Counted from the stretch's first letter, positions 35,905-45,347 are shown. The stretch: 56,234 bases of DNA from Bacteriovoracaceae bacterium (GCA_028101965.1 JAOHMI010000010.1:1-56234); one strand, 5' to 3'. Program-made: numbers and translations. The notes: generated from the letters alone by a model not told the origin.

Positions 35905-36120
35905 ATGAAACAATCATCAAATTTACCTTTTTTAAAACATGTTTTGGAAAACGTGACTACTGAAAACAAAGACAGTGAAAATAACTCTCTATTGGAAAAT
36001 GAAAATTTTATCCCATTTCCTAAAGATAAAAGTTTAAGACCTATGAAGAGTATGCTTAAGCCAAAATCTTTACAAAAAAAGAACTCCTACAAGTCTAAAA
36101 GATATATTAAATTAGATTAA
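35905..36120 (+). CDS. Small hypothetical protein downstream of structured leader
   Basis: A 71-residue protein from ATG 35905 (a GTG at 35893 is in frame) with GAGAGA upstream. The N-terminal half is acidic and the C-terminal half Lys/Ser-rich; no membrane span or known motif. The stop overlaps the converging gene by 4 nt. The promoter and long leader favour a real gene. Confidence 0.45.
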   Translation: MKQSSNLPFLKHVLENVTTENKDSENNSLLENENFIPFPKDKSLRPMKSMLKPKSLQKKNSYKSKRYIKLD

Positions 36121-36608
36121 TTGTTTTTAAGCTTTTCTAATCTCTGCTTTAGCTTTTTTACACGAGACGCTACCTTCGACTTCTGTTTAGTATGAAATTC
36201 CTCAAGAACTTTTAGCTCTTCACGATGATTAAGAACCGTATAATATCGTCGCTTTTTATATAATTTATCAACCACCTCTAACTCATATAAATTTTGCTCA
36301 TATAAGCATTTATCTTTCTCATTTTTCGATAATTTAAAATTTTTCGTCTCCCAAATAATCCCTTGCTCTTGAGACTCACCAATATCCACTATTCCCGTAC
36401 ATTCTAGGTTTTTTACTTTCAAGTATGTCTTCAGATTAAAAAAGAGGTCGTTTATGTAACTAGCAAATATCGATCTTTCGATATTTTTTCCCATTAAAAG
36501 CTTGATTTTTTTTTGAATATGATCAGACCGAAAAAACTTTTTATGGGCCACCCCAATATTTGAGTTTAATAAGGTACTAATGAAAATAATTAAGCAAGTC
36601 TTTTTCAT
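36117..36608 (-). CDS. Secreted hypothetical protein overlapping maf
   Basis: A 163-residue protein from ATG 36608 with a signal peptide ending near VAHKK and a Lys-rich helical tail (SKVASRVKKLKQRLEKL). It overlaps the 3' end of maf by 32 nt and probably depends on maf translation. Not recognised. Confidence 0.65.
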   Translation of the reverse strand: MKKTCLIIFISTLLNSNIGVAHKKFFRSDHIQKKIKLLMGKNIERSIFASYINDLFFNLKTYLKVKNLECTGIVDIGESQEQGIIWETKNFKLSKNEKDKCLYEQNLYELEVVDKLYKKRRYYTVLNHREELKVLEEFHTKQKSKVASRVKKLKQRLEKLKNN

Positions 36609-37197
36609 CAAATATATTTTCTAACTCTTCTTTAACTCTGTAAATAGGCAAGCCCATTACATTGCTAAAACATCCATTTACTTTTTTCACAAAGACTCTT
36701 GCCGTTCCTTGAATACCATAGGCACCAGCTTTGTCATAAGGCTCATCACTATTTACATATTCCTGCAATAGTCTCTCTGGTAATGTACCAAACTCAACTT
36801 GAGTTTCCTCCACAAAAGCTTTGGATTGAATATTTCCTTCTTTTTGAAAAGTAAACTTAACACCTGTATAGACCGTATGGATAGAGTTTTCCAGCTCTCT
36901 TAAAATTATAAAAGCATCCTTTTTATCGTTAGGTTTTTCAAAAATTTTGTTTTTATTAAAAACCACTGTATCAGAGGTTAGAAGAAAACTATTTTCTCTC
37001 TGCTCTTCTGATAACGACGAAAGTATATCTTTTGCTTTCTCATCGGCTAATTCTAAGCATTTTAATTTTGGATCTAGGCTAATATTTAAAGATTCATCAT
37101 ACTTAGATAATTTTTGTTTAAAAGGAAGTTTTAGCAAACTCAATAACTCCACTCTACGAGGAGATGCACTTCCAAGAATAAGACGAAACTTTTCCAT
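36577..37197 (-). CDS. maf: Maf-family nucleoside triphosphate pyrophosphatase
   Basis: A 206-residue Maf protein. The start LILGSASPRRVELLSLL holds the signature SASPRR; LTSDTVVF supplies the catalytic Asp and EKPNDKKDAF a conserved Lys; the YDKAGAYGIQG motif is also clear. Maf proteins hydrolyse modified or canonical nucleoside triphosphates (dTTP, UTP or m7GTP in different subgroups) to monophosphate and pyrophosphate. Subgroup not decided. Confidence 0.92.
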   Translation of the reverse strand: MEKFRLILGSASPRRVELLSLLKLPFKQKLSKYDESLNISLDPKLKCLELADEKAKDILSSLSEEQRENSFLLTSDTVVFNKNKIFEKPNDKKDAFIILRELENSIHTVYTGVKFTFQKEGNIQSKAFVEETQVEFGTLPERLLQEYVNSDEPYDKAGAYGIQGTARVFVKKVNGCFSNVMGLPIYRVKEELENIFDEKDLLNYFH

Positions 37198-37341
37198 AAA
37201 ACTCTTTTACCACTTTTTGTCTTTATTCAGATCTATTCATCCGGAATGAATGACTCATATCAAGTTTGGAAGTAGCTTCCCTAATTATCATTTTCCACAA
37301 TTGTAAAGCTGAATAAATTTAGATTAAATAATTACTTTATC

Positions 37342-38844
37342 TCAAGGTGTATAAAAATCATAGAATTTTTGTCCTCTCTGCTTCAGTGACCATATGTAAT
37401 AATCTAAATCATCAAAATATTTTATTACTTGCCGCTTGAAGCCATTACGTTTTTTAATAGATTTTAAGTACAAGTCTAATGACTTGCCATAATGCTTTAC
37501 CCCAAACTCTCTATCACTTTTAAAATTAAAACTTGCGAGCTGTTTTAAAAAAGTGGTTTCAACTCGACGAGTATACTCTTTTAGGAATTCAAACCGATAG
37601 TACATCTCAGTTGGGTAAAGTTGGTTCCATAATCTATATCCAAACATTTGTGAAAGCTTAGCTCCACTATAGTCTTCTTCAAACAAGAAAGACCATTTTT
37701 CACGAATTAAGATCTCCCGTAAGAGCTGAGTTGAATAATTTCGAGATAGTAAAGTTTGAAGGATTTGAAAAGGGTTTTCATTCTTAGTTTCGAAATTCCT
37801 TCCCTTCTTATCAACCACATAAGTTTGACCCAACTCTAGCTTTGCTTCAATATCGTTATTATATCCTCTTAAATATAATAAATTTCTCTGCTCTCTCTTA
37901 TCATCTCGTTGAAAATTGTTAAGGCTTTTTTCAATTCTAATATTACTTTGCTGTGCCAGCGAGTAAAAAAAATGTCCGATTGAATTAATGCTCAAAACAG
38001 ACGAATTTGGTGCCACTACATAAATAATATCATCTCGCTTTGCTGAAAACTCATTATTCTCTAAACGTTGATCATTTATTGTCTGGATATGCTTCTCATA
38101 ACCTATATATTGATAAAATTCAGCTTGAAAGGGATCTTTTTCTTTTAACTTTTGGTGCTCTTTAACCATAACATAACTTAAATTAGCTTCTTTAATTTCA
38201 TAGGGATAAAAAATTGTTTCGGTTTCTGATAATGAAATGAATTCATATTTACCATGAACTCTTGGTTCCCAATAGACATGACCATAGTTTAATTTAAAAT
38301 AAACGAAATGATTTTCTTTGGTAAAATTAATTTCACTAAACACAAGTGAAGAATTGGGGGAAACCCTTACTAACGTACCATTCGCTGTGAGCATAAGAAA
38401 ATATGAATCATCTCCAGTTTGAACTTCGTCTCCTTCACGTAAACGAGATCTAAAAGAAGCAGATATCGATCTTTCTCCTCTATATAAATTGCATTCTCCG
38501 TAGCAGCCAAGGGCCACTCCGACTAATTCATTGTATTTAGTATTCTGAAATATCTCCTTCCAATTAGGAAATCTATCGCGATTTAGTCGCTCCCGTAGCC
38601 AAAACTGGAAACTTAAAAATGATTGATGGTTTACTTTTTTCCAGTCAATGATACTTCGATTCATAAATAACTTTTCAGGTGGGTCAATATCAAAATTTTC
38701 AGAATCAAAAGTCCAATCACTTTCTTCATGATTTAGATGATCAAAATTAACTTCATCTTCGCCAAAGACCTCATCAACAAAATCCATTTCATAGCCAAAA
38801 AGCACACTAGTATGGATAAAAATACTTAAAATTATTAAGATCAT
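37342..38844 (-). CDS. Secreted FecR-like domain protein
   Basis: A 500-residue protein with a signal-like N-terminus (ILIILSIFIHTSVLFG). Residues about 117-205 match a FecR-type beta domain: REGDEVQTGDDSYFLMLTANGTL, then VSPNSSLVFSEI and NYGHVYW. Unlike FecR anti-sigma proteins there is no cytoplasmic N-terminus or sigma gene nearby, so it is probably a periplasmic protein with this fold. The C-terminal 250 residues are helical with many charged residues. Role unknown. Confidence 0.7.
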   Translation of the reverse strand: MILIILSIFIHTSVLFGYEMDFVDEVFGEDEVNFDHLNHEESDWTFDSENFDIDPPEKLFMNRSIIDWKKVNHQSFLSFQFWLRERLNRDRFPNWKEIFQNTKYNELVGVALGCYGECNLYRGERSISASFRSRLREGDEVQTGDDSYFLMLTANGTLVRVSPNSSLVFSEINFTKENHFVYFKLNYGHVYWEPRVHGKYEFISLSETETIFYPYEIKEANLSYVMVKEHQKLKEKDPFQAEFYQYIGYEKHIQTINDQRLENNEFSAKRDDIIYVVAPNSSVLSINSIGHFFYSLAQQSNIRIEKSLNNFQRDDKREQRNLLYLRGYNNDIEAKLELGQTYVVDKKGRNFETKNENPFQILQTLLSRNYSTQLLREILIREKWSFLFEEDYSGAKLSQMFGYRLWNQLYPTEMYYRFEFLKEYTRRVETTFLKQLASFNFKSDREFGVKHYGKSLDLYLKSIKKRNGFKRQVIKYFDDLDYYIWSLKQRGQKFYDFYTP

Positions 38845-39048
38845 ATAGGTCTAAACGACAATTTACTTTAAATTATTTAAATGATTATCTTGGATTGCAT
38901 GAATTGCCTTGCTTGAAAAAGATTTCCATGGAGTAATTATGTACTAAGCCCCTGTTTTCTCTACAATGCACTCTTCTTTTATAGACAATAATCTGCTACA
39001 TTAGCAACAATACAAAATAACAAATCAATTTAACTTTTTAGAGGGTTT

Positions 39049-42000
39049 ATGGGCCAGGAAGAAACAAATCAAAATACTCAATTTAACTTTGTTACAGCAG
39101 AGGAAAATATTTTAAATAATTGGAACCAAAAAAAGATTTTTGAAAAGTCTCTCGAGAAGACAAAAGATGGGCCTCGTTATATTTTCTACGATGGACCTCC
39201 TTTTGCTACGGGCTTACCTCACCATGGACACCTCGTTGCTAGCACGCTTAAAGACATTGTCCCTCGCTACTTCACCATGAAAGGGTTTTATGTTGAACGA
39301 AGATTTGGTTGGGACTGTCACGGTCTTCCAATTGAACAAGAAATCGATAAAGCTTATGAAATGTCCGCAAGTGATTATATCGAACGACATGGAATCAAAG
39401 ACTATAATTCAAAATGTAGAGGAATCGTTCAGAAGTTTACTAAGGAATGGGAAAAAACGATTTCACGTTTAGGTAGATGGGTTGACTTTGAAAATGACTA
39501 CAAAACCATGGATACACCTTTTATGGAGTCCATATGGTGGGTTTTTAAAAGTTGTTTTGATCAAGGGTTAATCTATCAGGGAAATAAAATTGTTCCCTAC
39601 TCCACTCAATTACAAACAGGTTTAAGTAACTTTGAAGCAACTAGTAACTATCAAAATGTTCAAGACCCTGCCATAACAGTCCTTTTCAAGTTAAAGAATG
39701 AAGATACTTATTTGACAGCTTGGACGACAACTCCTTGGACACTTCCCTCCAATCTTGGTTTGATTATTAACGAGTTAGTCACTTATGTAAAAGTTAAAGA
39801 TAATAAATCGGGGAAAACTCTTATCATGGCGAAAGACCGATTAGAAGCCTATAAGAAAATTATTGAAGCGGAGGTTTTAGAGGAGTTTCTGGGTAAAGAT
39901 TTAATTGGAAAAGAGTATGAACCTCTCTTGCCTTATTTTGCAGATCAAGCAAAGAAAGGTGCTTTTAGAGTTCATGCAGACAATTATGTAACGACCACCG
40001 ATGGTACAGGAATCGTACACTCAGCTCCAGCATTTGGCGAAGACGACAAAAGAGTCCTCGAAGAAGCAGGTGTAGCTGCTTTTGCATGCCCTATAGATTC
40101 TGCCTGTTGTTTTGATGAATCAGTTCCTGAATTCCAGGGTCAGTTCATTAAGGATGCGGATAAAAATATTATCAAACATTTAAAAAGCGAAAATAAACTT
40201 CTCCATCAAAGCGTTTTAGTTCACTCGTACCCATTTTGCCCTAGAACAGACAAGCCTTTGATCTATCGCGCCCTACCTCAGTGGTACCTCAATGTAACTA
40301 AAATCAAAGATAAAATGTTAGCGGCAAATAGTGAAATTAACTGGGTCCCCTCTCATATCAAAGATGGGAGATTTGGAAAATGGTTAGAAGGCGCAAGAGA
40401 TTGGGCCATTTCGAGAAATCGATACTGGGGAACCCCCTTACCACTTTGGTATAATGAAACCTCCAAAAAATATGTATGTATTGGATCCATCGATGAGTTA
40501 GAAAAATACTCGGGACAAAAGTTGGACGATTTACACAGAGAGTACGTCGATGATGTCGCCTTCTCCATTGACGGAGAAGAAGGAACTTATAGTAGAATAA
40601 GTGAAGTCTTAGACTGCTGGTTCGAATCTGGTTCTATGCCATACGCTCAACTTCACTACCCTTTTGAAAATAAAGAAATATTTGAAAATGGTTTTCCAGC
40701 GCAATTTATTGCAGAAGGACTCGATCAAACAAGAGGTTGGTTTTATACACTAACGGTTCTCTCCTCAGCCCTATTTAATAAACCTGCTTTTAAGAATGTA
40801 ATCGTTAATGGCTTAGTATTAGCCTCTGATGGAAAAAAAATGTCTAAGCGATTACGTAATTATACTCCTCCAGACGATTTAATGAATAAATATGGAGCTG
40901 ACCCTCTTCGACTCACTCTCATTACTTCAGGGTTAGTCAAAGGTGAAGAGCTGAAGTTCACTGACGATGGTGTTAAGGAGATGGTTCGAAAGGCCCTTCT
41001 ACCATGGTTGAACTCTTTTAAGTTCTTTCAAACTTATGCAAAAGTAGATGGTTTCAGCTTTGATCAACATGAAGCCTATGGGGAAAATATTTTAGATCAG
41101 TTCCTATATTCAAAATTAAATACATTAATAAAGTCAGTCAATTTTGAAATGGATCAATATCGCCTCTATAATGTAATTCCAAATTTATTTGAATTTATTG
41201 AAGATCTTACTAATTGGTATATCAGACTAAATCGACGCCGCTTCTGGGAAGAGGGATTGGATAAGGACAAGCAAATCGCCTATACCACATTATTCAACGC
41301 TCTCGAAAATCTTTCTAAGCTCATGGCCCCTTTTGCACCATTTTTAAGTGACCATATATTTCAAGAGTTGCGAGAGTTTAAACCTGGAATAGAGGAAAGT
41401 GTCCATCTTTGCGATTATCCTAGTGAGCAAAGTAATCAAATCAATCCAGCCCTTGAAGATGCGGTTAAGAGGATGCAAGAGATTATTCTGCTTGGGAGAC
41501 AAAAAAGAATTAAACAGAAAATTAAGGTAAAAACACCCTTAAGAACAATTACAATTATTAATAAGTCTCAAGACGTACTAACTGAAATAGAAAAACTAGA
41601 AGACTATATTAAAATAGAGCTCAATATTAAAAATGTTGAATATAGCTCTCAAGAAGCAGATTATATTGAACTGTACTCCAAGCCAAATTCTCCCGTACTT
41701 GGAAAAAAACTTGGCAAAGAATTTGGGAAATTTCGCAAACTGATTGAAGCTATACCAGAAGCAAATTTACTTAAACTAGAATCTGGAGATTCAATCGAAA
41801 TTGAAGGAACAACATTTTCACCTGAAGAAATATTGGTCTTTCGCCAGCCGAAGGATGAAGAAAAGGTTGCGACCAATCGATTTATCTCCGTTTCACTTGA
41901 TTGCAACCTAGACCAAGAGCTTATCAATGAAGGCTTGGCCAGAGAGGTCGTTAATCGAATTCAAAAAACTCGAAAAGATTTAGACTTTAACGTTAATGAT

Positions 42001-42174
42001 CGAATTACGATTTCATTTACTGCTTCTGACTCTCTAAAGAAAGCGATTGTCAAAAATAAAGATTACATTTGCCGAGAAACTCTTTGTAAAAGTTTAGATG
42101 AGAAGAGCACTGAAAATATGCTGTCTTTCGCTATCGATGAAGATAATTTGTCTATTCTGATAGAAAGGGCTTAA
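39049..42174 (+). CDS. ileS: Isoleucyl-tRNA synthetase, type 2 (eukaryote-like)
   Basis: A 1041-residue class I synthetase that charges tRNA-Ile. The HIGH motif reads HHGH in GPPFATGLPHHGHL, the KMSKS motif is DGKKMSKRLRNY, and the CP1 editing domain (about residues 200-400) carries TTPWTLPSNLGL and GTGIVHSAPAFGEDD. The FATGLPHxGH and KMSKRLxNY forms are those of IleRS2, the type found in eukaryotes and some bacteria and often less sensitive to mupirocin. No C-terminal zinc finger is seen. GAGGG precedes the ATG. It stands alone. Confidence 0.97.
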   Translation: MGQEETNQNTQFNFVTAEENILNNWNQKKIFEKSLEKTKDGPRYIFYDGPPFATGLPHHGHLVASTLKDIVPRYFTMKGFYVERRFGWDCHGLPIEQEIDKAYEMSASDYIERHGIKDYNSKCRGIVQKFTKEWEKTISRLGRWVDFENDYKTMDTPFMESIWWVFKSCFDQGLIYQGNKIVPYSTQLQTGLSNFEATSNYQNVQDPAITVLFKLKNEDTYLTAWTTTPWTLPSNLGLIINELVTYVKVKDNKSGKTLIMAKDRLEAYKKIIEAEVLEEFLGKDLIGKEYEPLLPYFADQAKKGAFRVHADNYVTTTDGTGIVHSAPAFGEDDKRVLEEAGVAAFACPIDSACCFDESVPEFQGQFIKDADKNIIKHLKSENKLLHQSVLVHSYPFCPRTDKPLIYRALPQWYLNVTKIKDKMLAANSEINWVPSHIKDGRFGKWLEGARDWAISRNRYWGTPLPLWYNETSKKYVCIGSIDELEKYSGQKLDDLHREYVDDVAFSIDGEEGTYSRISEVLDCWFESGSMPYAQLHYPFENKEIFENGFPAQFIAEGLDQTRGWFYTLTVLSSALFNKPAFKNVIVNGLVLASDGKKMSKRLRNYTPPDDLMNKYGADPLRLTLITSGLVKGEELKFTDDGVKEMVRKALLPWLNSFKFFQTYAKVDGFSFDQHEAYGENILDQFLYSKLNTLIKSVNFEMDQYRLYNVIPNLFEFIEDLTNWYIRLNRRRFWEEGLDKDKQIAYTTLFNALENLSKLMAPFAPFLSDHIFQELREFKPGIEESVHLCDYPSEQSNQINPALEDAVKRMQEIILLGRQKRIKQKIKVKTPLRTITIINKSQDVLTEIEKLEDYIKIELNIKNVEYSSQEADYIELYSKPNSPVLGKKLGKEFGKFRKLIEAIPEANLLKLESGDSIEIEGTTFSPEEILVFRQPKDEEKVATNRFISVSLDCNLDQELINEGLAREVVNRIQKTRKDLDFNVNDRITISFTASDSLKKAIVKNKDYICRETLCKSLDEKSTENMLSFAIDEDNLSILIERA

Positions 42175-42727
42175 GCTGTTCAAGTTATAAATCTAATTTT
42201 TATCTATAAGTAGTTAAATAATTCTATTTCTCAAGCTTATCCATTTCTTATAAAACATCCTTATCAGACTTAGTGTCAATTTTATTGTCACTAAAGAAGT
42301 GACGGGAAAGTGTAAGAACAAGGACTTAGAGCAGAATAGCTTGGAAAGAATTTTTCATGCTTCGATTCTGCTAAAAATGAAGCTACTTTCGAGAGTTTAA
42401 ACGAAATTTTCGAATGGAGTTTTTCCACATTTCAATTAATTACTCCAATAAAGTTAATCATCTTTCCTCCTAAAACTGCCAACCTTTTAGACAATATTTC
42501 ATAAAATAGACAATTCTAAAGAGAGTACCAGAGCTCGTGCTTATCTCTTATCATAATTTAAATCCCCTTCTAAGTTCTTAAAAATAAAAGTTAATCCGCA
42601 AATTTAATCAATGGCAATCCCATCGCCAACAAATCTTGGCACATGATGTGCAATTTTCCTTGTCATCAGATTATGAATTTTTTTAATGGGCATTGTGTGC
42701 CCACAAAAAGACTTTAGGAGGTCTAAA
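42175..42727. other. Long spacer with several inverted repeats
   Basis: No convincing gene. It contains hairpins GTCACT/AGTGAC (42287-42303) and AGCAGAAT (42330-42337)/ATTCTGCT (42365-42372) with inner pairing TGGAAA/TTTTCA. Direct repeats TAGACAAT occur at 42488 and 42507, and the palindrome GCACATGATGTGC at 42639-42651. TGGGCA/TGCCCA (42687-42703) lies just before the lipoprotein ribosome site. No known RNA class recognised. Confidence 0.5.
42639..42651. promoter_or_regulatory. Palindrome upstream of lipoprotein gene
   Basis: GCACAT-g-ATGTGC is a perfect inverted repeat around one base, about 77 bp before the lipoprotein ATG. It could be an operator for a dimeric regulator. Confidence 0.25.
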
Positions 42728-43126
42728 ATGAAAAAAGCACTATTACTTATCCCAGCGGCCTTGCTGCTATTCTCTTGTGCGAGAACTAAACGCAAGGGAA
42801 CTGACGAGGACGAAAAGAAAAAAGAAAACACTACGAAAGTAGGAGACAACGTTAAGTTAAACAACTCAGCTTATTCCTTAGGTTTAGATAAGTGTGAGAT
42901 GGTTCAACTTGAAGATCTCATCCAAATTCAAAACACTGTAGAAATCTACAATGGAGCCCCAAATCAGGCGAATGAGAATGCAATTTTAAATGCATGCATG
43001 AAGTACAATAATGCTTACACCTTCACAGCTGATGGTCAATGTGAGTTTCTTTACAATGACCAAGTCGTCAGTACTCTTCAGTTCAGTGATGCCCTTTGGG
43101 ACAGTGTTTGTTCACAATTTAACTAA
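42728..43126 (+). CDS. Small lipoprotein
   Basis: A 132-residue lipoprotein from ATG 42728; GGAGG lies 7 nt upstream, and the ATG at 42686 has no site. The lipobox is LFSC with Cys17. A charged linker (KGTDEDEKKKE) precedes a compact domain with four cysteines (about residues 57, 99, 115, 129), likely disulfide-bonded outside the cytoplasm. Not recognised. The secreted basic protein follows 37 nt later in the same direction. Confidence 0.7.
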   Translation: MKKALLLIPAALLLFSCARTKRKGTDEDEKKKENTTKVGDNVKLNNSAYSLGLDKCEMVQLEDLIQIQNTVEIYNGAPNQANENAILNACMKYNNAYTFTADGQCEFLYNDQVVSTLQFSDALWDSVCSQFN

Positions 43127-43163
43127 TTAACGAAGAGAAATATATAACAACGGAGATAAAATT

Positions 43164-44411
43164 ATGAAAGCAAGGAATTTATTATTAACGACTGCATTGT
43201 CGTTAACTATGAACTTGTCTTTTTCTGACTCACTCGAAGATCTGACAGGAAGAAAATTTAAAGAAACTGAAACCTATCAGGGCTTGACTGAGAAATCTGA
43301 CAAAAGACAATTTAGAAGAGGTCGAAAAGATTATAACTCAATAAGAAAAGGTTATGATCAAATGCAAGAAGGTGCAGGTGAAATGCACGGACTTAGCTAC
43401 GAAAAAATTGATGATAGCGGAAATCGAACAACTGTTATCGGTAGTGGCTTAATGGAAAAACGATCTGATATTGAAGATTCAGACATGTCTAAAAAGGACA
43501 AGCGAAAAGCTTTAAGACCGTTAAAGAAGCAGAGCAGAAGAGCGACGAGACTGGCTAGGCGTGGTAACAGAGAGGTATCTAAAAAGGTTAAGGGTCAGTC
43601 AAAGAAAATGCTGAAGTACTTACGTAAAAACTATAAAGCAGCTGAGGATTCACCGGATATGCAAGGCTTCTATGACAAGTTTTTTAATGGTAAGCCAAAT
43701 GATGCTCAAAAAGCTATGGCCGGAGAGGTTTACAAAAGTTACCAAACCGCCAGAAGTAATAAGACTTCAAAGAAAGGCTTAAAGAGACTATTCCATGGAA
43801 AAAAGAAGGTTCGAAAAGATTTCCTCGAAGCTATGGACATTGACTCAAAAAAGCAAAGAAAGAAGTGGGCAACAGGAAAGCTTGAAACTGAGACTGAGAA
43901 TAAAAATGGTTTAGATCGCTACAATAATGCTCTAGACTTTATCCAATTAGGTAACCCGAATTATATGAAGTTTCTTGAGACAGGAAAGTTGGACATGATC
44001 TCTAACCGTAAAAAAGGTGATGGTGTTGAGTCGGCGACTGGAGATATCTTAGGCACAACTCCAAGTAAGTTAAGAGAGCGTGGACAGTTGACACTTGCAA
44101 AAGGTGAAAAAGAAGAAGAAAGACTTGGTGAAACCTTAGCAACCAACGATGAAACAAATCTTGCAGGCGCAGAAAATGATCCAAATAAGACTAATGTTTC
44201 CAGTACCTATAAACCAAAGGTATTTAAAGGTTTCAAAAGTAACTTGGCCAAGACAGGTGTTAAAGTATTTGATCCAAAGAAAAAAGATGTGGCTAATGGT
44301 AAAAATGCAAAAAATCCTAAAGGTGAGTATAAAACCGAAACACCAGGACGCAAAGGCTTTAGTGACAAAAGAGTTAAGGCTTACAATGCTACAAAATCAT
44401 CAGGCGCATAA
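43164..44411 (+). CDS. Secreted, very basic hypothetical protein
   Basis: A 415-residue protein with a signal peptide (LLTTALSLTMNLSFS, about residues 1-22). The mature chain is extremely rich in Lys/Arg, especially residues 110-160 (SRRATRLARRGNREVSKK), with Gly/Asn/Lys-rich low complexity in the last 120. No membrane span, cysteine pattern or catalytic motif is seen. A basic exported protein might bind nucleic acid, LPS or peptidoglycan. GGAG lies 8 nt before ATG. A hairpin terminator follows. Confidence 0.65.
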   Translation: MKARNLLLTTALSLTMNLSFSDSLEDLTGRKFKETETYQGLTEKSDKRQFRRGRKDYNSIRKGYDQMQEGAGEMHGLSYEKIDDSGNRTTVIGSGLMEKRSDIEDSDMSKKDKRKALRPLKKQSRRATRLARRGNREVSKKVKGQSKKMLKYLRKNYKAAEDSPDMQGFYDKFFNGKPNDAQKAMAGEVYKSYQTARSNKTSKKGLKRLFHGKKKVRKDFLEAMDIDSKKQRKKWATGKLETETENKNGLDRYNNALDFIQLGNPNYMKFLETGKLDMISNRKKGDGVESATGDILGTTPSKLRERGQLTLAKGEKEEERLGETLATNDETNLAGAENDPNKTNVSSTYKPKVFKGFKSNLAKTGVKVFDPKKKDVANGKNAKNPKGEYKTETPGRKGFSDKRVKAYNATKSSGA

Positions 44412-44435
44412 GAGCTAATATTTCCTCCTAAAGGA

Positions 44436-44485
44436 AAACTCGTTAAGGAATGAAAGTAATTTTATTTCTTAACGGGTTTCTTTGT
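44436..44485 (+). terminator. Rho-independent terminator of the basic protein gene
   Basis: Arms 44436-44450 and 44465-44479 pair over about 15 bp (core CGTTAAG/CTTAACG, with two G-T wobbles), then a T-rich CTTTGTTG. A smaller hairpin (TTTCCT/AGGAAA, 44421-44437) precedes it. Confidence 0.65.
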
Positions 44486-44528
44486 TGAAAATTTGCGAAT
44501 TGTCATAAAACTATGAGATTATCTAGCA

Positions 44529-45326
44529 ATGATACTCTCAATTATAATCTTCCTTTTCCTCTCTCCTCTGCAAGCTTACGAAAAAAATATTATTAAATAT
44601 GATCCCAAACAATATAGAAGATATATTAAACCTCAATTATATAACATAACCAATGAATACCAAGATTTTTTAGAATACGTTCGCCCCAAATTTAAAAGTC
44701 ACTTCTCTCTAAGAGCGAAAATCCTCAACCTTTATTCAGAAGTGTATGGCTTAAAAAATGAGTGCTCCCTTTTCACCGAAAATTGTGTCGAAAAGCTTAA
44801 TAACTTCAACCAAAACTTCAATGCCTTATATACGGCCTCCATTAAATTAGAGAATGACTTTGATAACAATATCAAATCATTTTATGAAAATGCAGAAGCA
44901 CAATCCCGAAGAATAAAACTATTAACCTTAATCCATCAACTGCACACCAGAATTAATTTATTTACTAACATGGTCAACATTAACCCTTCTCAAAGTCACA
45001 GCATTGATAACCTTAAAAACTCAATCCTCGACTTATATGAAAAGTACCATCTCTATATCTTTGAACTTATGCCAGAAAATGTGCAACAAGATCTCAAATA
45101 CGGACATACTTTCTTTTTTAAAACTATCGATATTCATATTCTCGCAGAGAACCGGTTTCATTTACTCAAAGAAAGAATAAATGATTTAAATAACTCTTGG
45201 CATGAACTAAATGTACAATTATACAAAAGGAAAAATACAGTTAACAAGAGAGCAAAGTCTCAACTTAACAATATCAATAATAAATGGATTAGTATTTTAA
45301 AGATGATTATAAATAATAAAGAATAA
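44529..45326 (+). CDS. Secreted helical hypothetical protein
   Basis: A 265-residue protein with a signal peptide at residues 1-16 (IIIFLFLSPLQAYE). The rest is helical with heptad-like spacing of hydrophobics and two cysteines close together (ECSLFTENC, about residues 78-85). Likely a periplasmic or surface coiled-coil protein. Not recognised. A short hairpin with T run follows the stop. Confidence 0.6.
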   Translation: MILSIIIFLFLSPLQAYEKNIIKYDPKQYRRYIKPQLYNITNEYQDFLEYVRPKFKSHFSLRAKILNLYSEVYGLKNECSLFTENCVEKLNNFNQNFNALYTASIKLENDFDNNIKSFYENAEAQSRRIKLLTLIHQLHTRINLFTNMVNINPSQSHSIDNLKNSILDLYEKYHLYIFELMPENVQQDLKYGHTFFFKTIDIHILAENRFHLLKERINDLNNSWHELNVQLYKRKNTVNKRAKSQLNNINNKWISILKMIINNKE

Positions 45327-45347
45327 TCTAAATGATTAGATCTTTTT
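45326..45347 (+). terminator. Weak hairpin terminator after the helical secreted gene
   Basis: ATCTAA (45326-45331) pairs with TTAGAT (45336-45341) over a 4-nt loop and is followed by C and five T. It overlaps the stop of the converging rpsU gene. Only A/T pairs plus one G-C, so strength is doubtful. Confidence 0.4.

Noticed and set aside
38845-39048. T-box or other riboswitch before ileS
   Set aside because: No T-box core sequence or specifier hairpin is visible; the spacer is AT-rich without strong pairing.
42604-42864. Minus-strand frame opposite the lipoprotein start
   Set aside because: It lies antisense to the signal peptide and ribosome site of a well-supported lipoprotein gene and has no ribosome site.
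44149-44418. Second plus-strand frame inside the basic secreted protein gene
   Set aside because: Overlaps the last third of a better-supported gene; its composition is a frame-shifted image of Lys-rich codons.
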